Source: Calliopum simillimum
Taxonomy: Eukaryota > Arthropoda > Insecta > Diptera > Lauxaniidae
Direction: 5' to 3'
NCBI GenBank assembly: GCA_951812925.1
Contig: OX638370.1
Location: forward strand, 83,186,004 to 83,250,003
Length of the DNA stretch: 64,000 bases
Part shown: positions 47,582 through 57,349 of the stretch, one piece after another
Layout: every line of letters begins with the position of its first letter
How positions within the stretch are numbered: the first letter of the stretch is position 1
Position numbers and translations under genes: made by a program
The notes under the pieces: generated by a model
Seen by the model: the letters and a program-made list of their open reading frames with translations, nothing else
Told to the model about the DNA's origin: nothing
The model's database searches: none

Positions 47582-47621
47582 CAAGGATTGGCACGGCATG
47601 GCATGGGTAATTATTTGCATG
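47582..47621 (-). CDS. Possible 40-nt microexon (minus strand), gene unknown
   Basis: On the minus strand a very long pyrimidine-rich run (complement of 47622-47700) ends TTTTTTCTTTCAG, then 40 nt, then a strong donor CTTG|GTAAGTAC. Both sites agree with metazoan consensus. The exon reads MQIITHAMPCQSL if its ATG (47620-47618) is used, or HANNYPCHAVPIL in the frame continuous with an upstream ATG (MGRYPGGATRNK, near 47768). There are no similar copies elsewhere in the window, so it is not a repeat. No protein family recognised. Could also be chance in an A-rich/T-rich tract. Confidence 0.3.
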
Positions 47622-48857
47622 CTGAAAGAAAAAATAAAAACAGAAAAAAAGAAATAAATAAAATGAAAAAAAAAAAAATAAGAAAAAATAAATAGAAATA
47701 ACAAAAATTGTATTGACATCTACGCAAATGGTTTTGTTGCGCGTTGCCCCACCCGGATACCGACCCATTTTTTTCCAAGACTCCAGCTGTTGCTGTGTTT
47801 TTTAATTTTTTTTGTTGTTTTTTAGATCCTTCCCATTACGTTTGTTTTTAATGTTTTGCTCACTGCACTGCACTGTGTCTGCGCTGCTCTGCCTGGTTGA
47901 CTGGCGAGAATTTAATATGTTTTCCACGTTCCTGCTCGCGCAGGGTTTCTTTTTCATTTGCAAATATCCTTGCATGAAATTAGAAAATAATTGTAGCCCC
48001 CACTGGGAGTTAGGGAGACGGGGGATTATTATACTACTCGTCGTATACATAGGTGGTAAATGGGTGATGAAACTGCTGAAGCCACAAAAAAGAAGACCTT
48101 CTTCCCCCCGCCTCAACTCCTAATGAAACCCCATTTACATTCACACTATATACGTACGTATGTATAGATGTATATCAGTATATTTGTATGCATTGCAAGA
48201 GATGTAGTAATGTTATTAATATCGGTGTGTTTACTTAACTTAACTAAGCTAAACTTAACCTAACTTAATTGCTTGTAATATAATTTAATTAATTAAGGCT
48301 GCAGCGCAAGCAGTGGCAGTGAAATAAAAAAATAAAAAAAAGCCAAAGCAACAACAACAAAAACGATAACACCATATAAATTGCTGTCCAGTGGCGCGGC
48401 GTGTATGAAGAAACAACAACAACTTAAGTGACAATCTAATTGCTCCCTGTCAATTGAGTTTAAGTGTAATTAATGCGTGTATATCTATTATCGAGTGTTG
48501 ACTGTGCGTGCCAACGTCCTTTTTTGGGCTATGAATCTGTGCTTTAGTGTTTTTTTGTGATTTATTTTAATTTTTTTGGTTTTTTGAGTACGTGATTTTG
48601 AAAGTGCTTTTGTGTAAAATTAAAATTTTTGTGCTTTCTTGTGGTTGAAAAACATCAAAAGTCAAGAAACTTGAATGGCCACGCGTATTCTTGGGTTATT
48701 AACACGCTTTTTATGTTGTTATTGCTTGAGAATACACGTAGTTAACAAGTCTCTCCCAACATCTTTTGAAACGAAATTGTGAGCAGAAAAAAAAGTGTTG
48801 TGAAAAGTGTTGCAGTCGCAAGAATTTATACGAATCGTACGAATTTTCAAAGCGATC
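47622..48857. other. Low-copy region, possible promoter/5' UTR
   Basis: Higher complexity than most of the window, no transposon motif. A-rich run 47630-47700; mixed TTAACC/AACTTAA words at 48233-48270; CATATAAAT at 48374, a possible TATA box on plus. The leader before 48858 (AAGTGTTGTGAAAAGTGTTG) has the look of a fly 5' UTR. Confidence 0.4.
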
Positions 48858-48869
48858 ATGCACAGTTTG
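48858..48869 (+). CDS. Possible short first coding exon (MHSL) with splice donor
   Basis: AAAGCGATCATGCACAGTTT is followed by G|GTAAGA. The ATG sits after an ORF-free leader that resembles a fly 5' UTR, and the donor GTAAGA at 48870 is near consensus. If real, the gene runs to the right with a large transposon-filled first intron, and its remaining exons are not visible in this window. Four codons cannot identify a protein, so support is context only. Confidence 0.3.
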
Positions 48870-48960
48870 GTAAGATTTTATTCAGTAAAAATATTTTATA
48901 TTTAGCATATGGGTACTAAAAAATAAAAGGTTATATTCTGTGTTAAATTTCACACGAACT

Positions 48961-49305
48961 ATATATGAAGCAAAACACGCCAAGCGTACCAGCTGAAAAT
49001 TGTTTTGTCTCCGATTTCGCTCAAATTTGCCAATATGATAGATCCAATATTATGGATCCAGTTACTAAGATAAACCAATTTACAAACTTTGGTGTAAGCT
49101 ATAAATTTTTGAAAAAACACCCTTTTCATGAAAATGACTAAAAACGCTTACTTCAACACCCTGTATTTTAACAAAAAATGATACTAGAACCAAATCCTGC
49201 CGGATTATTGTTCTTACACACCGGATCTACTATATTGGCAAATATGAGCGAAATCGGAGACAAAAAAATTTTCAGCTGGTACACTTGCCGTGTTTTACTT
49301 CATAT
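48961..49305. mobile_element. MITE, ~345 bp, ~85-bp inverted repeats
   Basis: TATATGAAGCAAAACACGCC with AAGCGTACCAGCTGAAAAT at left is complemented at 49265-49305. Inner arm shared: TGTCTCCGATTTCGCTCA and the GATAGATCC/GGATCTACTAT pair. A half copy exists at 61995-62136. Confidence 0.8.
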
Positions 49306-49339
49306 GTTTATAAACCGAGCTAGCGTAACACTTGTGCCA

Positions 49340-50815
49340 TATTAATGTTAGACTTATGTAATAATAAATATGTATTAGACCTATCATTAGTTGTATGGGA
49401 AAAATTAGAAATGAAAAAAACCTTGCTCCCAGGGGCTAAAAAGTTTCCTATTGGTGTAAGTATCAAGCATAAAAATTTTGGTCCCGATCGGAAAATATTT
49501 GACCGTGCCGCAAGGCTGTTGAAGGTCGAAAAAACGTTATTTATATGGAAAAATGGGGACTTAATCACAAGAATCAGTCCTATCTTTGAAACTATTTGAG
49601 ATAAGTGAATGAAATTTGGCATGTGTATGAACAATGCTTAAGTCTTTTGCATCCAATAAAAAAATCGGCGATGCCACGCCCCCTCGAGCCGAAATTCTTG
49701 TATCTCTGGAAATATTGGACTCAGAGGAGTGAGACTCGGTACATATGTAATTGGCACTGGGAAAAAAAATTTTAATAAAAAGTGGGCGGGGTCACGCCCC
49801 CTCCTTCTAAAAAAATAAAATTTGTCATATCTCTGAAACTATTTGACACAGGTGTTCGCATCACTCTATCCAAAATCAAATCTTACCCACCTGTGCCAAA
49901 TAGTTTCAGAGATATAACAAATTTGCTTTTTTTAGAATGAGGGGGCGTGACCCCGCCCATTGTTATAATTTTTTTTTTTTCCCAGTGCCAATTATATATG
50001 TACAAAACCTCATTTACCCGAGTCAAATATTTTCAAAGATACGAAAAATTTCGGTTGGAGGGGGCGTGGCACTGCCCATTTTTTTATTGGATACTATTAA
50101 CTCAAGTATTGTTCATATATGTACTAAATCTTATCCTCCTATGTTAAATATTTCCAAAGATGGGATTGATTGTTTCCTTATTTTCATATATGGACCAAAT
50201 TTTTTTGCATGGTGTCTATACGTAAGAGACCAAAATAAGAACAGAAAAAACTACTGCTTCTATATCAACTAAGTACCTTAAATTGCTTTAACATTTTTAC
50301 AGTGCCATATCCTGTTCACTTCACATTACCTGACATCAAATCTTATTTATATGTGTCAAATAGTTTCAGGGATATGACAAATTTTATTTTTTTAGAAGGA
50401 GGGGGCGTGACCCCGCCCATTTTTTACTAAAATTTTTTTTCCCAGTGCCAATTACATATGTACCGAGTCTCACTCCCCTGAGTCCAATATTTCCAGAGAT
50501 ACAAGAATTTCGGCTCGAGGGGGCGTGGCATCGCCCATTTTTTTATTGAATGCAAATAACTTAAGCATTGTTCATTCACATACCAAATTTCATTCACTTA
50601 TCTCAAATAGTTTCAAAGATAGGACTGATTCTTGTGATTAAGTCCCCATTTTTCCATATAAATAACGTTTTTTCGACCTTCAACAGCCTTGCGGCACGGT
50701 CAAATATTTTCCGATCGGAACCAAAATTTTTATGCTTGATACTTACACCAATAGAAAACTTTTTAGCCCCTGGGAGCAAGGTTTTTTTCATTTTCAATTT
50801 TAACGATTGGTCTAA
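49340..50815. repeat. Inverted and tandem array of long units carrying the GGGCGTGGC module
   Basis: 49371-49860 is the reverse complement of about 50311-50813 with few mismatches; 49868-50300 is a third, more diverged unit in direct orientation with the right one (period ~460). Each has two modules (GGGGGCGTGACCCCGCCCAT, GGGGGCGTGGCACTGCCCAT type). The mirrored ORFs 49345-49599 (+) and 50603-50797 (-) encode the same peptide because the arms are copies. Confidence 0.85.
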
Positions 50816-50823
50816 TATGTATG

Positions 50824-52105
50824 TTAGGGCTGTTCAAAAAAAATAAATTTTTCGAATTTCCAAGATATACTTTGGCATCACAATCTACATCATGACAGAA
50901 TATCCCAAAAAATTTTTCAGATTTTTAAATTCATATTTAAATGTGGCTCAAAGCAGAAATATATTTTTATTAATTTTTTTTTAGCATTAATTATAAAATG
51001 TTGTCAAACAATTTGAAAAATTTGTTTTAAAGTAACTTAAAAACATTCATTTTGTTTGTTTTTTAATGAACTTTAAAACCTACGTTGCAATTTAGACAAA
51101 AAAAATTTTACACTTCTTAAAAAAAGAAAAACTGCCCTAAGAAGGCGAAATTTTACGGTTTTCCAAAGAAAAAAGTCATCGTGCTTTAAACGAAATGAAC
51201 ATTTTTTAATTGGCAAGATCTCATTCAAAAGAGCTCTTAAAAACCTTCAAGACAAGACATGTTAAGACTTTTTTGGGCCAGCAGGCTCGATGACATAACG
51301 TTTGAAACATAGTAATGCAGCCCTGTGAAAGGGAAAACGCTTTTTACTCAAGAGGGAGGTATCTTACAAAAAAGAGCCCATGGCATAAAATGCTTAAAAT
51401 CATCCAAGGAACAAGTGTAAATTGTTTTTTTTTTTTTACTTAATTTTAGAAAAAAAAATTTTTTAACGTCATTTTTAATAAACTTTTCAAAAAAAAAAAA
51501 AAAACAATTCACACTTGTTCCTTGGATGATTCTAAGCATTTTATGCCATGGGCACTTTTTTGTAAGATGCCTCCCTCTTGAGTAAAAAGCGTTTTGCCTT
51601 TCACAGGGCTGCATTACTATGTTTCAAACGTTATGTCATCGAGCCTGCTGGCCCAAAAAAGCCTTAACATGTCTTGTCTTGAAGGTTTTTAAGAGCTCTT
51701 TTGAATGAGATCTTGTCAATTAAAAAATGTTCATTTCGTTTAAAGCACGATGACTTTTTTCTTTGAAAAACCGTAAAATTTCGCCTTCTTAGGGCAGTTT
51801 TTCGTTTTTTAAGAAGTGTAAAATTTTTTTTGTCTAAATTGCAACGTAGGTTTTAAAGTTCATTAAAAAACAAACAAAATGAATATTTTTAAGTTACTCT
51901 AAAACAAATTTTTCAAATTGTTTGACAAAATTTTATAATTAATGCTATAAAAAAAATAATAAAAATATATTTCTGCTTTGAGCCACCTTTAAATATGAAT
52001 TTAAAAATCTGAAAAATTTTTTGGGATATTCTGTCATGATGTAGATCGTGATGCCAAAGTATATCTTGGAAATTCGAAAAACTTTTTTTTTTTGAACAGC
52101 CCTAA
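50824..52105. mobile_element. Giant hairpin element: ~610-bp arms, ~50-bp loop
   Basis: The left arm (50824-51440) starts TTAGGGCTGTTCAAAAAAAA; the right arm (51490-52105) ends TTTTTTTTTGAACAGCCCTAA. The arms match with only scattered mismatches along their full length (for example GCCAGCAGGCTCGATGACAT and TCATCGAGCCTGCTGGCC). TGTATG lies directly outside both ends (50818-50823, 52106-52111); alternatively TA duplication just inside. No ORF. A transcript would fold into a very long dsRNA. Confidence 0.85.
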
Positions 52106-52111
52106 TGTATG

Positions 52112-52369
52112 TAGTCACTTTCAACGTACTTTTCAGCGGCGAATGCGAATCTGGTAAAAGAATCGCTCTTTCATATCAAGGTTTTGTGATTTCCTAATCT
52201 AAAAGTCAAATTAAAGAATTACGATATCTCAAAACATGAGGTTTTTATTTTAAAATTTCAGGAAACACGTAAGACCGGTTCGATTTTGTATGAAGCAAAA
52301 AAAAAAAAATTATCCTGAAACCAACTCAAAAGTTAGAAAGACTCTAAAAAACGATGTTCAATTTTGAAT
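52112..52369. other. Unassigned stretch
   Basis: GGCGAATGCGAATCTGGT phrase; otherwise nothing. Confidence 0.4.
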
Positions 52370-53035
52370 GATTTTCAAGACGCGATATCTCATTCACAGT
52401 AAGTCGGGCAAAAAAACAGTTCGAAGAGACTCTTATTGAACGTTCCACAAAATGTGAGAAAATTTTTTTTCTAGAACGAACCGTTTTGGAGATATTTTAA
52501 AAAAACGGTTTTTTTATATTTCAGGTTTGTTAAAAAAATATCTCCTAAACTATAGGTCATACGAAAAAAAAATACAATATGTAGCTTGCAGTGCAAGTAA
52601 TTCCACAATTTCCAAATTTTTTTCAAATTTTGAATTAGGATTTCTCCTGAGTTATAAGTCGTACGAAAACAATTCAATAATAATTTTTATAGAAAATTTT
52701 ATAAGCTATAAAATGCGCCACAATATTTGTAACCGGTAAAGAGAGATTTGTAAAAAACTGACGCCATTTTTCCAATATGGCGGCGCGAACGAACACGATT
52801 CGAGTTAGCAAATTTGAAATTCTGAAAGAGCACATAGAAACCTATAAAATAACGCATTTGCAAAAACCCCGCAAAACTTTCCAGGTAAAACTACCAAATG
52901 ACTGTACTAAAACATCAACAAAATATTTTATGATTTAAATAAAATTATTTAAATAAACAAATGAGGTTAAAATAAATAAAGTATTCAACAATATTGCAAG
53001 TAATAATATACCTAATAAAAATATATGAATAATGC
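52370..53035 (+). repeat. Micro-ORF repeat family, copy 2
   Basis: Contains CGCGATATCTCATTCACAGT, CCGTTTTGGAGATATTTT, ATCTCCTAAACTATAGGTCA, GAGTTATAAGTCGTACGAAA and GCCATTTTTCCAATATGGCG. The tail GATTTAAATAAAATTATTTA and ATTCAACAATATTGCA is shared with 56495-56605. Confidence 0.8.
52777..52938 (+). CDS. Conserved micro-ORF in repeat, 53 codons, function unknown
   Basis: ATG in TCCAATATGGCGG opens MAARTNTIRVSKFEILKEHI then ETYKITHLQKPRKTFQVKLP and NDCTKTSTKYFMI, ending TAA. The frame is open in all four copies (also 18232, 55889 minus, 56352), and the substitutions keep the reading frame; residues LKEHIE, IYKIT, KTF and NDCT are shared. Just inside lies TTTCCAGGTAAAAC, a good splice donor, so this may be exon 1 of a longer transposon or captured host protein. 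Basic, no membrane segment, no family recognised. Confidence 0.45.
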   Translation: MAARTNTIRVSKFEILKEHIETYKITHLQKPRKTFQVKLPNDCTKTSTKYFMI

Positions 53036-53039
53036 AACT

Positions 53040-53662
53040 GCTGCAGGCACCTACTCTAACTAAAGACGTCCCGGTGATGTGGCAGTATTTAATTAAAATA
53101 TCTTTTTGGACGTCCTTTTTGACATTTTAAGTTTGTTGGAGGTTGAATTGGTCCTTTATATAATGTGAGGGCAGATGCATGGTAGTTTCATATTGGTTTA
53201 TTTAAGTTGTTTATAGGAGCAATTACATAACTTGAAGAGACTTTCCGCAATGTTGTTTGATAAGAGTCATCGCTAGGAGGAACTAATTTGGATAATATTT
53301 GTTGATGTAACTAACACTTAAGCTCCAACCTTCAATCGGATTTGGGGTCTTTGTTTTTTGTATACATAAGTTTCATTTTTATCTTTAATGTATCAGCCAT
53401 TAGCAAATGATGTGGAGTTATTTGCGGACTAAAATTTTCAGATAAGATAATAGTTCTTAAATCGTGGTTGACTTGTCATTGCGTTGTTCCTAATTCTCTC
53501 CCAAATGTAAGATACGCTGCTAAAGGCCAGTACTATCACATTTTGAAGTGTTCATCGCGAATCTGATTGTTGGTAATTTTAGGTTCCATACTTTATGGTT
53601 GGTTCACACAAAAATTCATAGTTGTGTTTTTAGATCTCTGTTTTTTTGTTCTACGGGATTAG
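53040..53662 (-). pseudogene. Ty3/gypsy-type integrase, C-terminal part of pol, decayed
   Basis: Integrase joins retrotransposon cDNA to the genome. On minus, from 53662: NPVEQKNRDLKTQL (the family NPVER motif, whose Glu is the last of the catalytic DDE), IRFAMNTSKCDSTGL, then in shifted frames AYLTFGRELGTT, VNHDLRTIILSENFSPQITP, and a tail with YKGPIQPPTNL, a GRPK motif and an SPGRL-like end close to 53060. Several stops and frame changes. The upstream protease, RT and RNase H domains and LTRs are not seen. Old endogenous LTR-element relic, not functional. Confidence 0.75.
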
Positions 53663-54257
53663 TGGAGTCAACGAAGCCAAAAAACAGGTAAAATGAGGAA
53701 GTCCTGAAGAACAGCTCCGATTTTGATGATTTTTTTTTAAAAATTTTGTTTTTTTATTTTATTAAAATCAGAAACATTTTGGAGCGCGGTCGGTATTATA
53801 TTATTTTTTTAAATTTTATTTAAAAAAGTTATATTTTCATAAAAAAAAAATTGTTAAAAGAAATGCAACAAACTAAAATCAAAATAGTAATTTTATATGT
53901 ATGTATTTGGCAATTCTAAATCCGAATTTTTCATTAAAATTGCTGTATCTTGTGTGGTTTCTGAGATATCTTCTCTTCTTATAGGGTCTAAAATTGCGTA
54001 TATAAAAACTGTTGCTATGTTTTTCTTAAGAACGGCTTAAGCGATTTAAATGAAACTTTGAAAAATGATACGCATTAGCATATACTAAAGAATGAAATAG
54101 ACTTTGACTAAGTATAAGCTTATGAAGAGGCGTGGCACCGCCCCAAACTTTTAATTTGATTTGGTCATATCTTTTGAACCATATAAAAAATTTTTTGATG
54201 AAAATTAATACACAGCTACTGACTATCAATGCCTTATAATGGGCGAAAATTGAGCGA
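53663..54257. other. Unassigned stretch
   Basis: AT-rich; solo module GGCGTGGCACCGCCCCAAAC at 54130. No gene. Confidence 0.4.
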
Positions 54258-55719
54258 AATCGGAAAAGTACCACGCCACTGAATATTTTAATTTTAATAT
54301 TACTCGAATACAGATTTTGATAGGTCCATAAAGTGAGCTATGCAGTTGTAACGAATATCGATGTTTTTTGGCTGGGAATATCGAGCTATTTTCGAGCTTT
54401 TCAACAGTAATTTCGAGCTGTCTTGGAAATTTTCCATTTTCCGGAAAAGCGCAAAAATTATTCTGCATAGCTAAGTTTATTTTTTCAGCCAGACGAATCC
54501 GCGGGAAGAGTTAGCGATGAAATCTTTTAACGCAGGAATTTCGAGCTACTTTTGAGCTAATTTTGAGCTAAAAGCATTTTCCGGAAAACTTAAAATTTTC
54601 CCGGAACATCCCAAAAAAACTTTTTTTATGGCTAACTTTATTTTTTTCAGCCAGATGAATCCGCGGGAATAGTAAGGGATACAATTTTGTAACGCAGGAA
54701 TTTCGAGCTATTTTCGAGCTGACCTTGAATGAAGAGTTTTCCTTAAATTTCCCCGGAAAATCCCAAAAAATTTTTTAAGGGCTTGCTTTATTTTTTCAGC
54801 CAGACGAACCCATGAAAATATTTGGCGATCATATCATTTGACACACGAATTTGGAGCTAATTTCGAACTCATCAAAAACGAAAAGTGTTTTCCGGAAAAC
54901 CCCAAACTTTCCCGGAAAATTGCAAAAAAATCTTTCTTTAAGGCGGTGCCATGACATAATCCCCACGGACATAATCCCCATTTTGTAAATGGGTGTTATG
55001 ACCTGAAATTATTGGATATATTACTGATCCGCGGCCGAAGGCCGTCGCGAAGCCGATGTTGGATTTTTGGGAGTTTTAAATCCTGAGCTGCGGCCGCAGG
55101 CTGCCCACTTACCCCTACTCATATGTAAATTTACTGTGGCGAGCAAACTAGGTGTCGGATATATTATAGGCTGATCCGCGGAAAACTTTCGGACATAATC
55201 CTCATAATTTGCAGACATAACAAAGGGTAAAAAAAAATTTTTTGAGATTTTCCGGGGAAATTTAAAGAAAACACTTCATTCAAGGTCAGCTCGAAACTAG
55301 CTCAAAATTCCTACGTTAAAAAATTTCATCGCCGCGGGTTCGTCTGGCTGAAAAAAATAAAATTAGCCATAAAAAAAGTTTTTTTTGGGAGTTTCCGGGA
55401 AAATGGGGAGTTTTCCGAAATTCCTGCGTTAAAAGATTTCATCGCTAACTTTTCCCGCAGATGCGTCTGGCTGAAAAAATAAACTTAGCTATGCAGCACA
55501 ATTTTTCCGCTTTCCGGAAAATGGAAAATTTCCCAGACAGCTCGAAATTACTGTTGAAAAGCTCGAAAATAGCTCGATATTCCCAGTCAAAAAATATCGA
55601 AATTCGTCACAATGCATAGCTCACCTTATGGACCTATCGAAATCTGCATTCGAGTAATATTAAAATCAAAATACTAAAATATTCAGTGGTTAAAAAGTGG
55701 GCGTGGCACTTTTCCGAAT
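54258..55719. mobile_element. Foldback element with tandem subrepeats in the arms
   Basis: The outer arms pair: CGGAAAAGTACCACGCC (54261) with the complement near 55700-55715, ATATTACTCGAATACAGATT, ATAGGTCCATAAAGTGAGCT and AATATCGAGCTATTTTCGAG. Inside, units of ~150 bp repeat CAGCCAGACGAATCCGCGGG, CGCAGGAATTTCGAGCT and TTTTCCGGAAAA: three or more in the left arm (54490, 54650, 54800), about two in the right. This is the classic FB-type layout. The centre (54945-55220) is different DNA; see next entry. Confidence 0.8.
54945..55220. other. GC-rich core of the foldback, unknown origin
   Basis: GGACATAATCCCCA-type words occur at 54956, 54969 and (diverged) 55192. Between them lie CCGCGGCCGAAGGCCGTCGC and GAGCTGCGGCCGCAGGCTGC, far more GC-rich than anything nearby. 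The 65-codon minus frame 55021-55218 crosses it but matches nothing I know. Could be a captured or inserted segment. Confidence 0.5.
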
Positions 55720-55889
55720 GACAAAATAATTTTTTTATTTTTTTCATTTTGAAAACTAGTACAGTCATTTGGTAGTTTTACCTTGAAAGTTTTGCAGGAT
55801 TTTTGCAATTGAGTTATTTCATAGATTTCGATGTGCTCTTTCAGAATTTCAACTTTGCTACCTCGAATCGTGTTCGTTCGCGCCGCCAT
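55683..55889 (-). CDS. Conserved micro-ORF, 68-codon copy
   Basis: MAARTNTIRGSKVEILKEHI then EIYEITQLQKSCKTFKVKLP and NDCTSFQNEKNKK, running on into flanking DNA. Same ORF as 52777-52938. The donor-like TTTCAAGGTAAAAC is retained. The extra C-terminal residues are read-through of the adjacent foldback end and are probably meaningless. Confidence 0.45.
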   Translation of the reverse strand: MAARTNTIRGSKVEILKEHIEIYEITQLQKSCKTFKVKLPNDCTSFQNEKNKKIILSFGKVPRPLFNH

Positions 55890-56055
55890 ATTGAAAAAAA
55901 AATCAGTTCTTTAACGGTTACATTAACAGAAATTTTTTTCTATAAAAATAACCTTTCAATTGTTTTCGTACGACTTATAACTCAGGAGAAATCCTAATTC
56001 AAAATTTGAAAAAAAATCGTAAATTGTACATGCCGCTTATGAATAGGCACACTGA
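55725..56055 (-). repeat. Micro-ORF repeat family, copy 3 (inverted)
   Basis: Head to head with copy 4. Shares GCGCCGCCATATTG (complement of the start region), ACGACTTATAACTCAGGAGA and CAAATGACTGTACT complement. Confidence 0.8.
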
Positions 56056-56059
56056 TGTG

Positions 56060-56610
56060 TTGAGCTTAAAATTACGGTAACTCCATGAACGTTGAGTCAC
56101 ACGTTTAAAGTAAAAATATCTGTTTTTAGGAAATTACTTGCACTACAATCTACATATGATTTTTATTTTCAGATGACCTATAGTTTAGGAGATATTTTTA
56201 TAACAAACATGACATTTCGAAAAAAATCGTTTTCTCAAAAAATCTCCAAAACGGTTAGTTATAAGCAACAATATTGCTCCACAATATTTTTCTCTACATG
56301 TAACCGTTAAAGAGATATTTGTTAAAATATTTTGGACACCAATTTTCCAATATGGCGGCGCAAGCAAACACAATTCGAGGTAGCAAAGATAAAACTCTGA
56401 AAGAGCACATCGAAATCTATAAAATAACTCATTTGCAAATATCCCGCAAAACTTTCCAGGTAACATCATTTTATTCTCCCAATCATGAACAAAATATTTT
56501 ATGATTTAAATAAAATTATTTAAATAATCAAATGAAAATAAATAAAGTATTCAACAATATTGCATATAAAAATATAATAAATATACATATATGAATAATG
56601 CAACATTGAT
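56060..56610 (+). repeat. Micro-ORF repeat family, copy 4
   Basis: Contains GTAACTCCATGAACGTTGAG, GATGACCTATAGTTTAGGAG, ATCTCCAAAACGGTTAG and CCAATATGGCGGCGCAAGC. The tail equals that of copy 2. Confidence 0.8.
56352..56504 (+). CDS. Conserved micro-ORF, 50-codon copy
   Basis: MAAQANTIRGSKDKTLKEHI then EIYKITHLQISRKTFQVTSF, diverging after the TTTCCAGGTAACAT donor-like site. Closest in length to 52777-52938. Confidence 0.45.
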   Translation: MAAQANTIRGSKDKTLKEHIEIYKITHLQISRKTFQVTSFYSPNHEQNIL

Positions 56611-57239
56611 AAGCTACAGAGTGTATTTTTTCAGAATTTTTGAGATTTTTTTTTTGATTTCAAAGAGAAAATATCAAAATTTAAATTTTTTTTTTTTTAG
56701 CGTAGTAAATATTCAACGTTTTCAACGACTTTTTGCTAGTAAGTACAAAAGATTGAAATGTTTTAGATTTGATTTTTTTACTCGTAATGTTGTTTCAGAT
56801 TTTTTCCAGAGAATTTTCTATAAGCCACTAATGTTTTCGTAGGAATTATGTTTTCAATCTGATATTCTTTTTACTAAAGAAATCTTAAGGATGTACTCAC
56901 ATCTTATAAATCCTACAAAGCTCTTGGAACGATGCCAGAAAGCCAGTGCAAAATATGAGTACATGAACACTTATTGGTTTCAAAAGAAAAGTATGCTTTT
57001 ACATACATTTTTTAACTTATTTTCTTAAACCAACTAAAATTGTATACAAGTATATGACATTTCACGTCAACTGAGTCACCAGTGCTCCAAAAATTTGGAT
57101 CGATAGATTAAGATGTATGAAGTCTTAAAATGTTCTTATAAAGAGGCAAGGGCTTTGGAAAAAAATTTATTTTCTCAAAAAGGCAGACTGGGATAAAACA
57201 TTTTATTGGAGAGTTTATTTCTTATAAGAAGATATCGTT
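56611..57239. other. Unassigned AT-rich stretch
   Basis: T tracts; no gene motif. Confidence 0.4.
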
Positions 57240-57349
57240 TAAAAAAATGTATATACAGAATGAGCCCAAAACTATTTACCTGCAAATTTGAACCAAAAAA
57301 TATAAAAAATGAAGTATGTGGGTAAATCTCCGAAAAATGTACCAAAGTA

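Noticed and set aside
47370..47768. 132-codon minus ORF, one of the longest in the window
   Set aside because: The middle is a Phe/Tyr/Leu run translated from an A-rich/T-rich tract; no family motif. The possible microexon inside it is listed separately.
47812..48123. Overlapping 103- and 104-codon ORFs on both strands
   Set aside because: No recognisable domain, both strands open over the same bases, and no splice or promoter support beyond general complexity.
48233..48275. Telomere-like TTAACC/AACTTAA words
   Set aside because: Irregular and short; flies lack simple TTAGG-type telomeres, and the context is interior.
49345..50797. Same peptide encoded on both strands (49345-49599 plus, 50603-50797 minus)
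   Set aside because: Explained by the inverted repeat; conservation is of DNA arms copied from each other, not independent evidence of protein selection.
55021..55218. 65-codon minus ORF through the GC-rich core
   Set aside because: Read-through of GC-rich words and flanking repeat; no motif. The core is reported as a compositional oddity only.
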